A DNA stretch of 64,000 nt, taken from positions 2,117,501 to 2,181,500 of the forward strand of contig NC_008609.1 of assembly GCF_000015045.1 (NCBI RefSeq), given 5' to 3'. The translations under genes were made by a program, and so were the position numbers. The notes under the pieces are model-generated. The model saw only the letters and a list, made by a program, of their open reading frames with translations. It ran no database searches and was not told where the DNA came from. Positions 25,614 through 33,990 of the stretch are shown here, piece by piece (position 1 is the stretch's first letter; every line of letters starts with the position of its first letter). Origin of the DNA: Pelobacter propionicus DSM 2379 (GTDB taxonomy: Bacteria; Desulfobacterota; Desulfuromonadia; Geobacterales; Pseudopelobacteraceae).

Positions 25614-26552
25614 TCATTCTCCCCAGGTTTCCCAGACAATGCCGATCCACTCCTCCAGGTACAGATCCAGATACTCGCGGCTGATGGCGCTGGCGTGGGG
25701 CGTGATCAGCACATTGGGAAGCCTCCAGAGCGGCGAGGAAGGGGGGAGCGGTTCCTCGCGGAACACGTCCAACCCGGCTCCCGCCAGGGGGCCGTCCCGC
25801 AGGGCGCTGATCAGATGCTCCTCGCGATAGCAGCTGCCCCGGCCGAGATTGTACAGATACGAGCCCGGTTTCATCAACTGGAAATGACGCTGGGTGAACA
25901 GATCCTCGGTCCGGGGGCCGCCGGGGAGCATCAGCACCACGTGGTCCGCCAGGGGGAGCTCATCTTCCAGGCTGTCGAAGGTCACCACCCGCTGGGCAAA
26001 GGGATCGTTCTCGAATCCCTCCCTGCTGCGCTTGACCCCGGTGATGCGTGCACCAAAGGCCCGGATCAGCTCCGCCATCTGGCGGCCGATGGCGCCGTAG
26101 CCTATGATCAGTATCTGCTGGCTGAAGAGCGAAGAGCTGCCATCCAGGGCGTTGCGGTCCCAGAGCCGGTTATTCTGGTTCTCACGGCAGTGCCCCAGGC
26201 GGCGGTTGAAATAGAGCATCATGGCCAGCAGGCTCTCGCGCATGATGCGGCCGTGGAACCTGCCGTAAAAGTTCCTGACCCTGCCGGATGGATCGGCGGG
26301 GACCCAGTCTCTCCCGGCTGCCGGGGTGAATACCGCCTCCAGTCGGGGCAGCAGTTCATAGCGGTCGGCCCTGAACTGCCAGGTCAAGAGCCAGTCCGCC
26401 TCGCCCAGCAGATGGCGCAGTTCATCCCTCCCGCCGGCCTCCAGCAGGTTGACACCGGGAAAGGCCTGGCGTATGCGCTCCAGGTGGCGCGCCTGTATGG
26501 AGAAAGAGGCCACATCGCTCTTCAGGTGTACCAGGAGATTCTTCTGTAGCAT
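25614..26552 (-). CDS. D-isomer-specific 2-hydroxyacid dehydrogenase, GhrA-like
   Basis: 312 residues. The Rossmann motif GYGAIGRQMAELI (about residue 155) binds NAD(P)H and the catalytic triad is visible: Arg in NLGRGSCYREEHL, Glu in DVFREEPLP and His in ITPHASA. The short N-terminal part and RFHGRIMRESLLAMML resemble glyoxylate/hydroxypyruvate reductase A. It would reduce 2-oxoacids to D-2-hydroxyacids. The start is probably the ATG at 26552, with another 12 bases upstream; it is divergent from the nitroreductase gene and follows no operon. Confidence 0.9.
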   Translation of the reverse strand: MLQKNLLVHLKSDVASFSIQARHLERIRQAFPGVNLLEAGGRDELRHLLGEADWLLTWQFRADRYELLPRLEAVFTPAAGRDWVPADPSGRVRNFYGRFHGRIMRESLLAMMLYFNRRLGHCRENQNNRLWDRNALDGSSSLFSQQILIIGYGAIGRQMAELIRAFGARITGVKRSREGFENDPFAQRVVTFDSLEDELPLADHVVLMLPGGPRTEDLFTQRHFQLMKPGSYLYNLGRGSCYREEHLISALRDGPLAGAGLDVFREEPLPPSSPLWRLPNVLITPHASAISREYLDLYLEEWIGIVWETWGE

Positions 26553-26731
26553 GAGTACCCCCATGGAAGCCGATTTCTGCGTAGGTATACCATCCTGAGA
26601 TTCGGGGCATCAACCAAATAGTTGCGCGAGCCGGAAACGATTTCTCGTCAGGAGCCGCTTCCGAAGCGTTTTTCCGTTTCAGCTCCCCTCCGGTTTCCTG
26701 TATCATTGCGTCATTTCAGGAGGTATGAACC

Positions 26732-27280
26732 ATGATCGAACTGCTCCGCAAACGCCGCAGCATCCGCTGCTATACCGATGAACCCATAGACCGCGCAACC
26801 GTCGACCTGCTGATCGAGGCGCTGCTGCGCGCGCCCTCCTCGCGAAACATCAACCCCTGGGAATTCATCGTGGTTGACGATCGCGACCAGCTGGTACAAC
26901 TCTCCCGGGCCAAGGAGCACGGCTCCGACTTTCTGAAACAGGCCCAGTTGGGCATCGTGGTCTGCGCCGACGCCAGGAAGAGCGACGTGTGGGTGGAGGA
27001 CTGCTCCATCGCCTCCATACTCGTGCAGATGACCGCCCAGTCACGGGGGCTGGGGAGCTGCTGGATCCAGATCCGCAAGCGTCCCCATGACACCACCGCC
27101 ACGGCGGAAGAGTACATCCGGAAGATCCTGGGCCTGCCGGAGCATCTCAGGGTCCTGTCCATGGTCAGCATCGGCCTTCCCGCCGAACAGCGCAAACCGC
27201 TGGGGGCGGACGAACTCCCCTGCCACAAGGTCAGGCACAACCGCTACGACGAGCCGTGGCAGCCGTCGGGCAGGCCCTGA
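26732..27280 (+). CDS. Nitroreductase-family FMN protein
   Basis: 182 residues with the family opening MIELLRKRRSIRCYTDEPID, the FMN-binding RAPSSRNINPWEFIVV and the GLGSCWIQIR segment near residue 108. Proteins of this fold reduce nitro groups, quinones or flavins with NAD(P)H. AGGAGGT at 26719 sets the start. The next gene, a MalY/PatB lyase, starts 13 bp after its stop and the two probably form an operon. Confidence 0.93.
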   Translation: MIELLRKRRSIRCYTDEPIDRATVDLLIEALLRAPSSRNINPWEFIVVDDRDQLVQLSRAKEHGSDFLKQAQLGIVVCADARKSDVWVEDCSIASILVQMTAQSRGLGSCWIQIRKRPHDTTATAEEYIRKILGLPEHLRVLSMVSIGLPAEQRKPLGADELPCHKVRHNRYDEPWQPSGRP

Positions 27281-27293
27281 CGGGGGAGCGGCA

Positions 27294-28445
27294 ATGGCCG
27301 ATTCCCCATTCGATTTCGACAGCATCGTCGACCGGAGCAACAGCGGCAGCGAGAAGTGGGACAGGTACAAGGGGCGCGACATCATCCCGCTCTGGGTGGC
27401 GGATATGGACTTCCGCTCCCCCCCGGCAATCATCCGGGCCCTGCACGAGCGGGTGGACCACGGTCTCTTCGGCTACACCCGCCCCTGGCAGGGGGTGACC
27501 GATGCGGTCATGGAGCACCTGGAGCGCGACTTCCACTGGAGGATCGAGGCGGAGTGGATTGTTTGGCTCCCCGGCTTGGTCTGCGGCCTGAACGTGCTCT
27601 GCCGGGCCGTGGGAGAGATTGGTGACGACGTGGTCACCCTCACCCCGGTCTACCCCCCCTTCCTGTCGGCCCCATCCCTCTCCCGCCGCAACCTGGTCAC
27701 GGTTCCGCTGGTTCTCCGGGGCACGCGCTGGGAGGCTGACAGGGATGAGCTGGAGCGGGCCATCACCCCCCGCAGCCGACTGCTGCTGCTCTGCTCCCCC
27801 CACAACCCGGTGGGGCGCTGCTGGACGAGGGAGGAGCTGCTCGGCTTCGCGGATCTGGCCAAACGCCACAATCTGGTCATCGGCTCCGACGAGATCCACG
27901 CCGGCCTGGTCCTTGATCAAGAGAAATGCCACCTCCCCCTGGCCACCCTCTCCCCGGACGCGGCCAGACGCACCATCACCCTGATGGCCCCCAGCAAGAC
28001 CTTCAACATCCCCGGCCTGGGCTGTTCCTTCGCCATCATCCCGGACCAGGGGTTGCGCGACAGCTTCAGGAAGGCCAAAGCGGGGATCGTTCCCCACGTG
28101 AACAGCCTCGGCTACACCGCAACCGAGGCTGCCTACCGCCATGGTGGGGAATGGCGCCTGGCGCTGATCGACTACCTGCGGGACAACCGGGACCTGGTGA
28201 TCCGGGCGGTGGGGCGCATGCCCGGCCTGTCAGTCACGCCGGTGGAGGCCACCTACCTGGCCTGGATCGATGCCCGCAAAAGCGGGATCGACCATCCGGC
28301 ACGCTTCTTCGAGCAGGCCGGGGTGGGGCTCTCCGACGGAGCCCCCTTTGGAGCCCCCGGCTTCGTGCGCCTGAACTTCGGCTGCCCCCGCCCCCTGCTG
28401 GAGGAGGCGCTGGGGCGTATGGAGCGTGCTTTGGCGCGTCCCTGA
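27294..28445 (+). CDS. MalY/PatB-type cystathionine beta-lyase (PLP)
   Basis: 383 residues of class I/II aminotransferase fold. Signature parts: PLWVADMDFRSPPAII, FGYTRPWQGV, CSPHNPVGRCW, SDEIHAGLV and SKTFNIPGL, where the lysine forms the Schiff base. PatB/MalY enzymes split cystathionine or cysteine conjugates to a thiol, pyruvate and ammonia, linking it to the sulfur metabolism earlier in the window. The ATG at 27294 follows GGGGGAG; a much longer upstream frame runs inside the nitroreductase gene and is not used. Confidence 0.93.
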   Translation: MADSPFDFDSIVDRSNSGSEKWDRYKGRDIIPLWVADMDFRSPPAIIRALHERVDHGLFGYTRPWQGVTDAVMEHLERDFHWRIEAEWIVWLPGLVCGLNVLCRAVGEIGDDVVTLTPVYPPFLSAPSLSRRNLVTVPLVLRGTRWEADRDELERAITPRSRLLLLCSPHNPVGRCWTREELLGFADLAKRHNLVIGSDEIHAGLVLDQEKCHLPLATLSPDAARRTITLMAPSKTFNIPGLGCSFAIIPDQGLRDSFRKAKAGIVPHVNSLGYTATEAAYRHGGEWRLALIDYLRDNRDLVIRAVGRMPGLSVTPVEATYLAWIDARKSGIDHPARFFEQAGVGLSDGAPFGAPGFVRLNFGCPRPLLEEALGRMERALARP

Positions 28446-28595
28446 CAGCCTCACCCCCCTGCAACAATCAGAAACAGTGCAATTTAAGTATGATACAAAC
28501 TGTTTTTTACAGCAGTGACAGAAGGGATACCGGGGATAATCTACAAGAAACGAGGGGGGTTCGATGTCAAGGGGTACGCCCGATTCCGACCTGTT

Positions 28596-29477
28596 TCATC
28601 CGCTGGTTGTCAGGTAGATGCCGGAGAAGATCAGCGCCATGCCGGACAGATGGAAGAGGTGGAACGACTCGCCCAGAAACAGGACCGAGAGGATCGTGCC
28701 GAACAGCGGCATGAGGTGCACGAACAGGCCGGCCCTGTTAGCGCCCACCTGCACCACCGCCCGGTTCCACATGATGAACGCCAGCACCGAGGCGAACAGC
28801 CCCACATAGGCCAGACCGACCACTACCGGGGCGGTCAGCAGCACCCTCCCCCCCTGCCCCAGTTCCCAGAAATAGAATGGAGCCAACCCCAAAAGACCGA
28901 CCATGACCATGACGGTCAGGACGCCCAAGGGATGGGCGCCGTCCGGCAATCGCCGCAGCAGCACCGTGTAGAGCGCCCAGCAGACGACCGCCAGCAGCAC
29001 CCACAGATCGCCCCGGTTGGCCTGGAACGACACAAGCGAGCGCACATCGGCCCGGCAGATGATGGTAATGACCCCTGCCAGGGAGACCAGCACCCCCAGC
29101 AGCTGGCGCCGGGTCAGGGCGCCCTCGCCGAAGAGCCATGAGAGCAATGCAATGAAAACCGGGATGGTGGAGTCAATCAGGAGCGCATTGGTTGCGGTTG
29201 TCGACTGGAGGGCGATGTAGAGCAGGGTGTTGAAGCCGGCCACCCCCAAAAGCCCGTTCAGGGCGAGGAGCCTCCAGTTGCGCCGAAGAAGCGGCCATTG
29301 CCGGCGCAGGATGGGCCAGGAAAGGGGGAGCAGGATGGCAAGCGCCACGGCCCAGCGCCAGAATGCCAGTGAAATGGGGGGAACGGCGCCCCGCAGTCCT
29401 CTCCCCACCACGAAATTTCCGGACCAGATCAGGGAGCTCAGCACCAGCAGAATATAGGGGGAGCGGGAAAGTCGCAT
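28596..29477 (-). CDS. DMT-superfamily (EamA) exporter
   Basis: 293 residues with ten hydrophobic segments and two EamA repeats: first from LIWSGNFVVGRGLRG, second from WALYTVLLRRLP. The repeats end with the family glutamate-rich LFGEGALT and FLGESFH segments. Drug/metabolite transporters of this type expel amino acids or metabolites. A GTG one codon upstream is an alternative start; no strong ribosome site is visible. Confidence 0.9.
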   Translation of the reverse strand: MRLSRSPYILLVLSSLIWSGNFVVGRGLRGAVPPISLAFWRWAVALAILLPLSWPILRRQWPLLRRNWRLLALNGLLGVAGFNTLLYIALQSTTATNALLIDSTIPVFIALLSWLFGEGALTRRQLLGVLVSLAGVITIICRADVRSLVSFQANRGDLWVLLAVVCWALYTVLLRRLPDGAHPLGVLTVMVMVGLLGLAPFYFWELGQGGRVLLTAPVVVGLAYVGLFASVLAFIMWNRAVVQVGANRAGLFVHLMPLFGTILSVLFLGESFHLFHLSGMALIFSGIYLTTSG

Positions 29478-29893
29478 CACGCACCAACGTCAAAGAAGAT
29501 TATTGCCAAGCATGGTAGACGTTCTTCGCCATGGATTCAACGCTAACATCATGCAGGGGAACAATTTTCCCTTCCCCTTCAGGGGCGTGGAACACTCACT
29601 ATCAAGCGCGTGGCGCGAAGGATCAAGGAAGACGCATAACCCGTTAACCCTGAAGGTGTGCCCGTAGTCGGAACGCCGCAGAAAAGCCCCCGGTTCCCGC
29701 TCCATGAACCGATCAGGGAGTCCGAACGCATGAGCATCCGGAGAAACAGCAACAGAATCTGATGTGAATTTGAGCGACGACAGCCGCCCCTTTCTGGCGG
29801 AGTGACATCACCAGGAGCCGGGACGCAGGACGGAAACCTACATCACCTTCCCCTGAATCGGTCAAATCTGTTTCACAGAGCGACAGCCGGAGG
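29478..29893. other. Intergenic region without a recognised gene
   Basis: About 415 bp. A minus-strand open stretch at 29490-29705 (including FLRRSDYGHTFRV) reads protein-like for a while, but has no ribosome site and no recognised family. I see no promoter or RNA gene. Confidence 0.35.
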
Positions 29894-30769
29894 TCAAAAG
29901 AAGTATGCCCAACGGGCGCCAAAGGTATTGGTGCCCGGCCCGTTCCTTACCGAGAAGTCATCACGGTATTCAACCATCAGCTGGTTGTTGCTTCCGATCA
30001 TCCAGAACAGCGAGAGACCGAGGCCGTGGCTGTTGACCTTGTTGTTCTGCCACTCGCCGTTTTGCTTCGTCTCGCCGCCATAACTGTAGAAATAGTCCAC
30101 CGAGGCGTACCACTGCTTGGTGATGTCGTAGCTCAGATGAACCTCAGCCCCGAAGACCGGATCCTGCTTGAGATTGATCTTCTCGTTTTCCGTATAGAAC
30201 TCGCCATTGACGATCATGTCCAGGTAGGTCCTCTCCCCGAAACCCTTGACGACGCCCAGTTCCGGCTTGATCGCCCAGCGGTTGTTCCCCAGGTTGAGCG
30301 CCTTGTGCCGGTCGTAATCGCCCAGGGGCATGGTTATGTAGGGGCTGAAGCCGGCCCACAACTTGTTCTTGGGATCGTTGACGAACCAGAAGGTCGCGAA
30401 AACGGTCGGATCGGCGAATCCCGTCGTGGAAATATCCGCGTTGCCCACGGCCGCGCCATCCAGGTTGGCTTCGCCGAAGGGGATCAGCGCCTGGGGGTCG
30501 ATGCGGAACCCGCCGTCGCCGTAGAGCGCCTTGCCGATATCCATGTAGTACACCGGCCTGAGAATGCCGAGATTTTCGGTGAGATTGAAATCATTGCTCA
30601 CCTTCTTGCCGTTCGCATAGTACGAAGTTGCGGATATGTGTTTGAAATAGGTGCAAAAGAGGAACGTGTCGGGCGGTAGCGGAATGTAATCCCGCGAGTT
30701 CACTGCCAATGCGATCTGAGGCACGACCAGCAGCGCACACAGCAGCGCGGAAACGAACATCTTCTTCAT
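29894..30769 (-). CDS. Outer-membrane transporter of the phenol MetA-pathway/SphA family
   Basis: 291 residues with a signal peptide (MKKMFVSALLCALLVVPQIALA) and a series of short amphipathic beta strands ending in a C-terminal aromatic, ARWAYFF, typical of outer-membrane barrels. GFADPTVFATFWF, SPYITMPLGDYD, WAIKPELGVVKG and NQLMVEYRDDFS match the COG4313 'MetA-pathway of phenol degradation' family, thought to pass hydrophobic compounds. It lies downstream of the alcohol dehydrogenase gene, separated by a hairpin, and may share its transcript. Confidence 0.87.
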   Translation of the reverse strand: MKKMFVSALLCALLVVPQIALAVNSRDYIPLPPDTFLFCTYFKHISATSYYANGKKVSNDFNLTENLGILRPVYYMDIGKALYGDGGFRIDPQALIPFGEANLDGAAVGNADISTTGFADPTVFATFWFVNDPKNKLWAGFSPYITMPLGDYDRHKALNLGNNRWAIKPELGVVKGFGERTYLDMIVNGEFYTENEKINLKQDPVFGAEVHLSYDITKQWYASVDYFYSYGGETKQNGEWQNNKVNSHGLGLSLFWMIGSNNQLMVEYRDDFSVRNGPGTNTFGARWAYFF

Positions 30770-30895
30770 GGATACACCTCCCCAGTAATCTCATCGTTAT
30801 GTAATGGTAGTGACGCTGATGAATCCCCTTTTCATTCCATTGCAGGGGCGCGGGGCACTCCTGCGCGACTGTCATCTGCTCCCGCCATATCCCCT

Positions 30896-30946
30896 GCCCT
30901 TCCCCCTTTCCCCCATCCCGATGAGGGGAGGGAAAGGGGGAAGGGC
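30896..30946. terminator. Strong hairpin between alcohol dehydrogenase and channel genes
   Basis: Two 17-base arms (30896-30912 and 30930-30946) are perfect reverse complements, with a partly paired loop. It lies just after the stop of the alcohol dehydrogenase. No T-run, so it may end most transcripts or separate mRNA segments. Confidence 0.55.
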
Positions 30947-30961
30947 CACCTGACGCGCGCC

Positions 30962-32125
30962 TTACATCGCCTCGGTGTACAGCCTGGTCAGGTCGTCCAG
31001 CTTTATGGTGCGGGGATTGAAGAGACAGCAGATGTCCTTGATGGCGTTTTCGGCCAGTGTGGGAATGTCGCTCGTCTTGACACCGATTTCCGAGAGACCG
31101 GCGGGGATACCCACCGCGGCGGAGAGTTTGCGGATGGCTTCCACGCCCCTCTCGGCAGCCTCCATGGGCATCAGTCCGGTGGTGTCCACCCCCATGGCCT
31201 GGGCGATATCGGCGTAGCGCTGGGGACAGGCGATCAGGTTGAAACTGCAACCGTGGGGGAGCAGGATAGCGTTGCAGACGCCGTGGGGCTTGTTGAGCAG
31301 GGCGCCCGGCTGATGCGCCATGGCATGAACGATGCCGATGCCGGCGTTGCTGAATGCCATGCCTGCCAGATATTCGGCGTACGCCATCTTGTCCCGGGCC
31401 TCAAGGTTGCTGCCGTTGGCAACGGCCTGGGGAAGATATTCCGCGATAAGCTTGATGGCCGCAATGGCGCAGGCATCGGTGACCGGGTTCGCGAGAGCCG
31501 CCACATACGCCTCCACCGCATGGGTGAGTGCGTCCATGCCGGTTGAGGCGGTCAATGGCGCAGGGAGGCCGACCATCAGGGCCGGATCGTTGATTGCGAT
31601 GGTGGCGGTAATCCTGGGGCTGGCAAAGATCATCTTCACATGAATATCGCTGTTGGTAATGACGGCAAACGATGTCATCTCACTGGCGGTGCCGGCGGTG
31701 GTGTTGATGGCAATAAAGGGGGGCAGCGCATTCTTGAAGGTATCAACTCCGGCGAAATCACGGATATCACCGTCATTTGTGGCAACAATTCCGATCCCTT
31801 TGGCGCAGTCATGGGAACTGCCCCCACCAAGGCTCACGAGCATGTCACAGTTGTTTTCGCGATACACCTTGATCCCGGCCCGCACGTTCAGATCGGTGGG
31901 GTTTGGTTCCGCACCACTGAAAATGACACACTGGACACCGTCAACCTCGAGCAGTTGTTTCATCCGATCGGCAACGCCAAGATCCGCCATGCCCTTATCG
32001 GTAACGAGCAGCGCTTTGGTACCCTTGAGAAACTGAGCGCAAGGTCCCAGTTCCTTTACAGCGCCGATACCCATCTTCGTTATTGCGGGGATATAAAAGT
32101 TGTATACCTGTTCAGCCAATGCCAT
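30962..32125 (-). CDS. Iron-containing alcohol dehydrogenase
   Basis: 387 residues of the group III, DhaT/AdhB type. LGGGSSHDCAKGIGIVATNDG and NTTAGTASEMTSFAVITN are the NAD and family motifs; the iron ligands lie in TGMDALTHAVEAY, IVHAMAHQPGALL and HGVCNAILLPHG. Such enzymes interconvert ethanol, propanol or 1,3-propanediol with their aldehydes using NAD. This fits alcohol fermentation or oxidation in a Pelobacter-like organism. A candidate sigma-54 promoter 180 bp upstream and the sigma-54 two-component genes beyond it suggest induction by substrate. Confidence 0.95.
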   Translation of the reverse strand: MALAEQVYNFYIPAITKMGIGAVKELGPCAQFLKGTKALLVTDKGMADLGVADRMKQLLEVDGVQCVIFSGAEPNPTDLNVRAGIKVYRENNCDMLVSLGGGSSHDCAKGIGIVATNDGDIRDFAGVDTFKNALPPFIAINTTAGTASEMTSFAVITNSDIHVKMIFASPRITATIAINDPALMVGLPAPLTASTGMDALTHAVEAYVAALANPVTDACAIAAIKLIAEYLPQAVANGSNLEARDKMAYAEYLAGMAFSNAGIGIVHAMAHQPGALLNKPHGVCNAILLPHGCSFNLIACPQRYADIAQAMGVDTTGLMPMEAAERGVEAIRKLSAAVGIPAGLSEIGVKTSDIPTLAENAIKDICCLFNPRTIKLDDLTRLYTEAM

Positions 32126-32303
32126 GGTCTGTTTCCTCCTCGTCGGTATGGTTCGTTATCCGGATTGTCGCGCCACGCTCACGGCTCATTTCCCACCGCT
32201 GACAGCACGTACATTCAAAGGAACCCATCCCCCCTTTCCTTCACAAATGTGATGCGGCCTGGCTGGTCGTACGGAGTGGCACGCCAAAGGTGACGCCCAT
32301 GGA

Positions 32304-32320
32304 TTGCAGAGATCATGCCG
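32304..32320 (-). promoter_or_regulatory. Candidate sigma-54 promoter of the alcohol dehydrogenase gene
   Basis: Minus strand CGGCAT-GATCT-CTGCA (32320-32305) matches TGGCAC-N5-TTGCA at eight of eleven positions and has the invariant GG-N10-GC spacing. It lies 180 bp before the ADH start and beside a sigma-54 activator gene. Confidence 0.45.
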
Positions 32321-32470
32321 CAGGGCATAAATAAATTGTCAGGCAAAACAGTCAGTTAAAACGAGTTGTCGTCACATAAAACAGAGAGGGGTGAAAAAAA
32401 ACTTACAGGATGGGAGGACAAAACGGCTCGAGCGGAGAGGAAAGCGGGCCAGGAGTGGAATGGGCGACGG

Positions 32471-32487
32471 TGTCGTCAATGGTGACA
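32471..32487. promoter_or_regulatory. Possible activator-binding palindrome
   Basis: TGTCGTCAATGGTGACA, an imperfect palindrome (TGTC..CA-TG..GACA), about 150 bp upstream of the candidate sigma-54 promoter, the usual place for an enhancer site. The interval 32126-32568 contains no gene. Confidence 0.3.
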
Positions 32488-32568
32488 GGTGTAAAAAAAG
32501 TTTCATCCCCCCCGGCCATGGCAGGCGCAGAGAACCGAGATGATGCAACGGGGATATGACCGGTGGGT

Positions 32569-33990
32569 TCAGGGGAGGTTTTCCCTGTTCTTGCGCAGGC
32601 GCTTGTTCAGGGTCTGGCGGGTGAATCCCAGCAGTGAGGCGGCAATCCCCTGATTGCCGTTGGCAAGCTTCATGGCTTCGTCCACCAGGTACTCCTCCAC
32701 CTCGCGCACCGTGGGAAGCCTGTCCAGCGCCTGCCGCAACCCGTCCACCACACCCTTTACCGGAAGGGAAGCGGAGGCCGGCGGTGCAGAGCGGATTCCA
32801 ATGTGCTCCCTGAAGCGCTCCAGGGAGAGGACGCCGCTGCCGTGGCGGGCCACGGCGTCGAAGATGAGCGCCTTCATCTCGCGCACGTTGCCGGGAAAAT
32901 CATACAGGGAGAGGAGGGTGACCAGTTCCGGGGGGTAGGACGGCTTCTTCTTTTTCAGCTCCTGTGCCGACTCCTCCAGAAAATGGTTCAAAAGCACCGA
33001 AATATCCTCCGCACGCTTCCGCAGGGGGGGAAGTTGAACCTGATGGGTGCAGAGCCTGAAGTAGAGGTCGTTGCGGAACTTCCCCGTCGCGGTCAGTTCC
33101 CGGAGATCCCTGTTGGTTGCCACGATGACGCGGGCATCGCTGACCAGCGGCATGTCGGAACCGACCTGGTAGTACTCCTGTTCCTGGAGCAGGCGCAGGA
33201 GCTTGACCTGGGATACCTCGTGCAGGTCACCGATCTCGTCCAGAAACAGGGTCCCGCCCGAGGCCTGGGCTATCAGGCCGGCCCGGGCCTGGTCCGCGCC
33301 GGTAAAGGCCCCCTTCTTGTGGCCGAAGAGGGTGTCGGAAAACATGTTGTCGTCCAGACCGGCAGCGTTGACCGGCACGAATTTCCCCTTGAGCCCACTT
33401 GCCGTGTGGATCGCCTTGGCGATCAGCTCCTTGCCGGTGCCGGTCTCGCCGTTGATGATCACCGGCTGCCGCGATCTGGCGATGACCTCGCAGTACTGGA
33501 AGATGGCCGACATCTTTGGACTAACCGAGACCAGGGCGGAAAAGGCGCCGGGATTCTCGATGCGGTTACTGAGCAGGTGCTCTCGCAGTTGGGACACTTG
33601 GTTCTTCAGACTGCTGATCTCCAGCGCCCTCTTCACACAGGAGACCAGGCGGGCATTCTCCACCGGCTTCACCAGGTAGTCGAAGGCACCCCCCTTCATG
33701 CAGTCGACGGCAATATCGACCTCGTCGGCCGCGGTCATGACAATCACCGGAATGTGGGGATAATCGCGGCTGAGCAGGGTCAGCAGCTCCCTGCCGGACA
33801 CATACGGCATGAACAGGTCCAGGACGATCAGGTCGATCGTCTCCTTTTCCAGCAGCGACAGTACCCGTCGGCTGTCATCCAGGGTGCGTATCTCCCTGAA
33901 ACCGGCAAAACGGAGCAGGGATTCGGAAGAAAACAGGATGTGCTGCTCGTCATCCACGATCAGGATGGTGAAGGTGGCGCCGTCGGTCAT
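32569..33990 (-). CDS. NtrC-family sigma-54 response regulator
   Basis: 473 residues: receiver domain (about 8-120, acceptor Asp58 in IVLDLFMP, Lys in YLVKPVE), AAA+ domain with GETGTGKE, the GAFTGA loop and GGTLFLDEIGD (about 155-385), and a Fis-type helix-turn-helix at the C-terminus (IAASLLGFTRQTLNKRL). Its start overlaps the stop of the upstream histidine kinase by four bases, so the two are a coupled two-component pair. Likely target by position: the alcohol dehydrogenase and outer-membrane channel genes downstream. Confidence 0.95.
   Translation of the reverse strand: MTDGATFTILIVDDEQHILFSSESLLRFAGFREIRTLDDSRRVLSLLEKETIDLIVLDLFMPYVSGRELLTLLSRDYPHIPVIVMTAADEVDIAVDCMKGGAFDYLVKPVENARLVSCVKRALEISSLKNQVSQLREHLLSNRIENPGAFSALVSVSPKMSAIFQYCEVIARSRQPVIINGETGTGKELIAKAIHTASGLKGKFVPVNAAGLDDNMFSDTLFGHKKGAFTGADQARAGLIAQASGGTLFLDEIGDLHEVSQVKLLRLLQEQEYYQVGSDMPLVSDARVIVATNRDLRELTATGKFRNDLYFRLCTHQVQLPPLRKRAEDISVLLNHFLEESAQELKKKKPSYPPELVTLLSLYDFPGNVREMKALIFDAVARHGSGVLSLERFREHIGIRSAPPASASLPVKGVVDGLRQALDRLPTVREVEEYLVDEAMKLANGNQGIAASLLGFTRQTLNKRLRKNRENLP

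Noticed and set aside
29490-29705. 71-residue minus-strand open frame
   Set aside because: No ribosome site, no family recognised; kept only as a note on the intergenic region.
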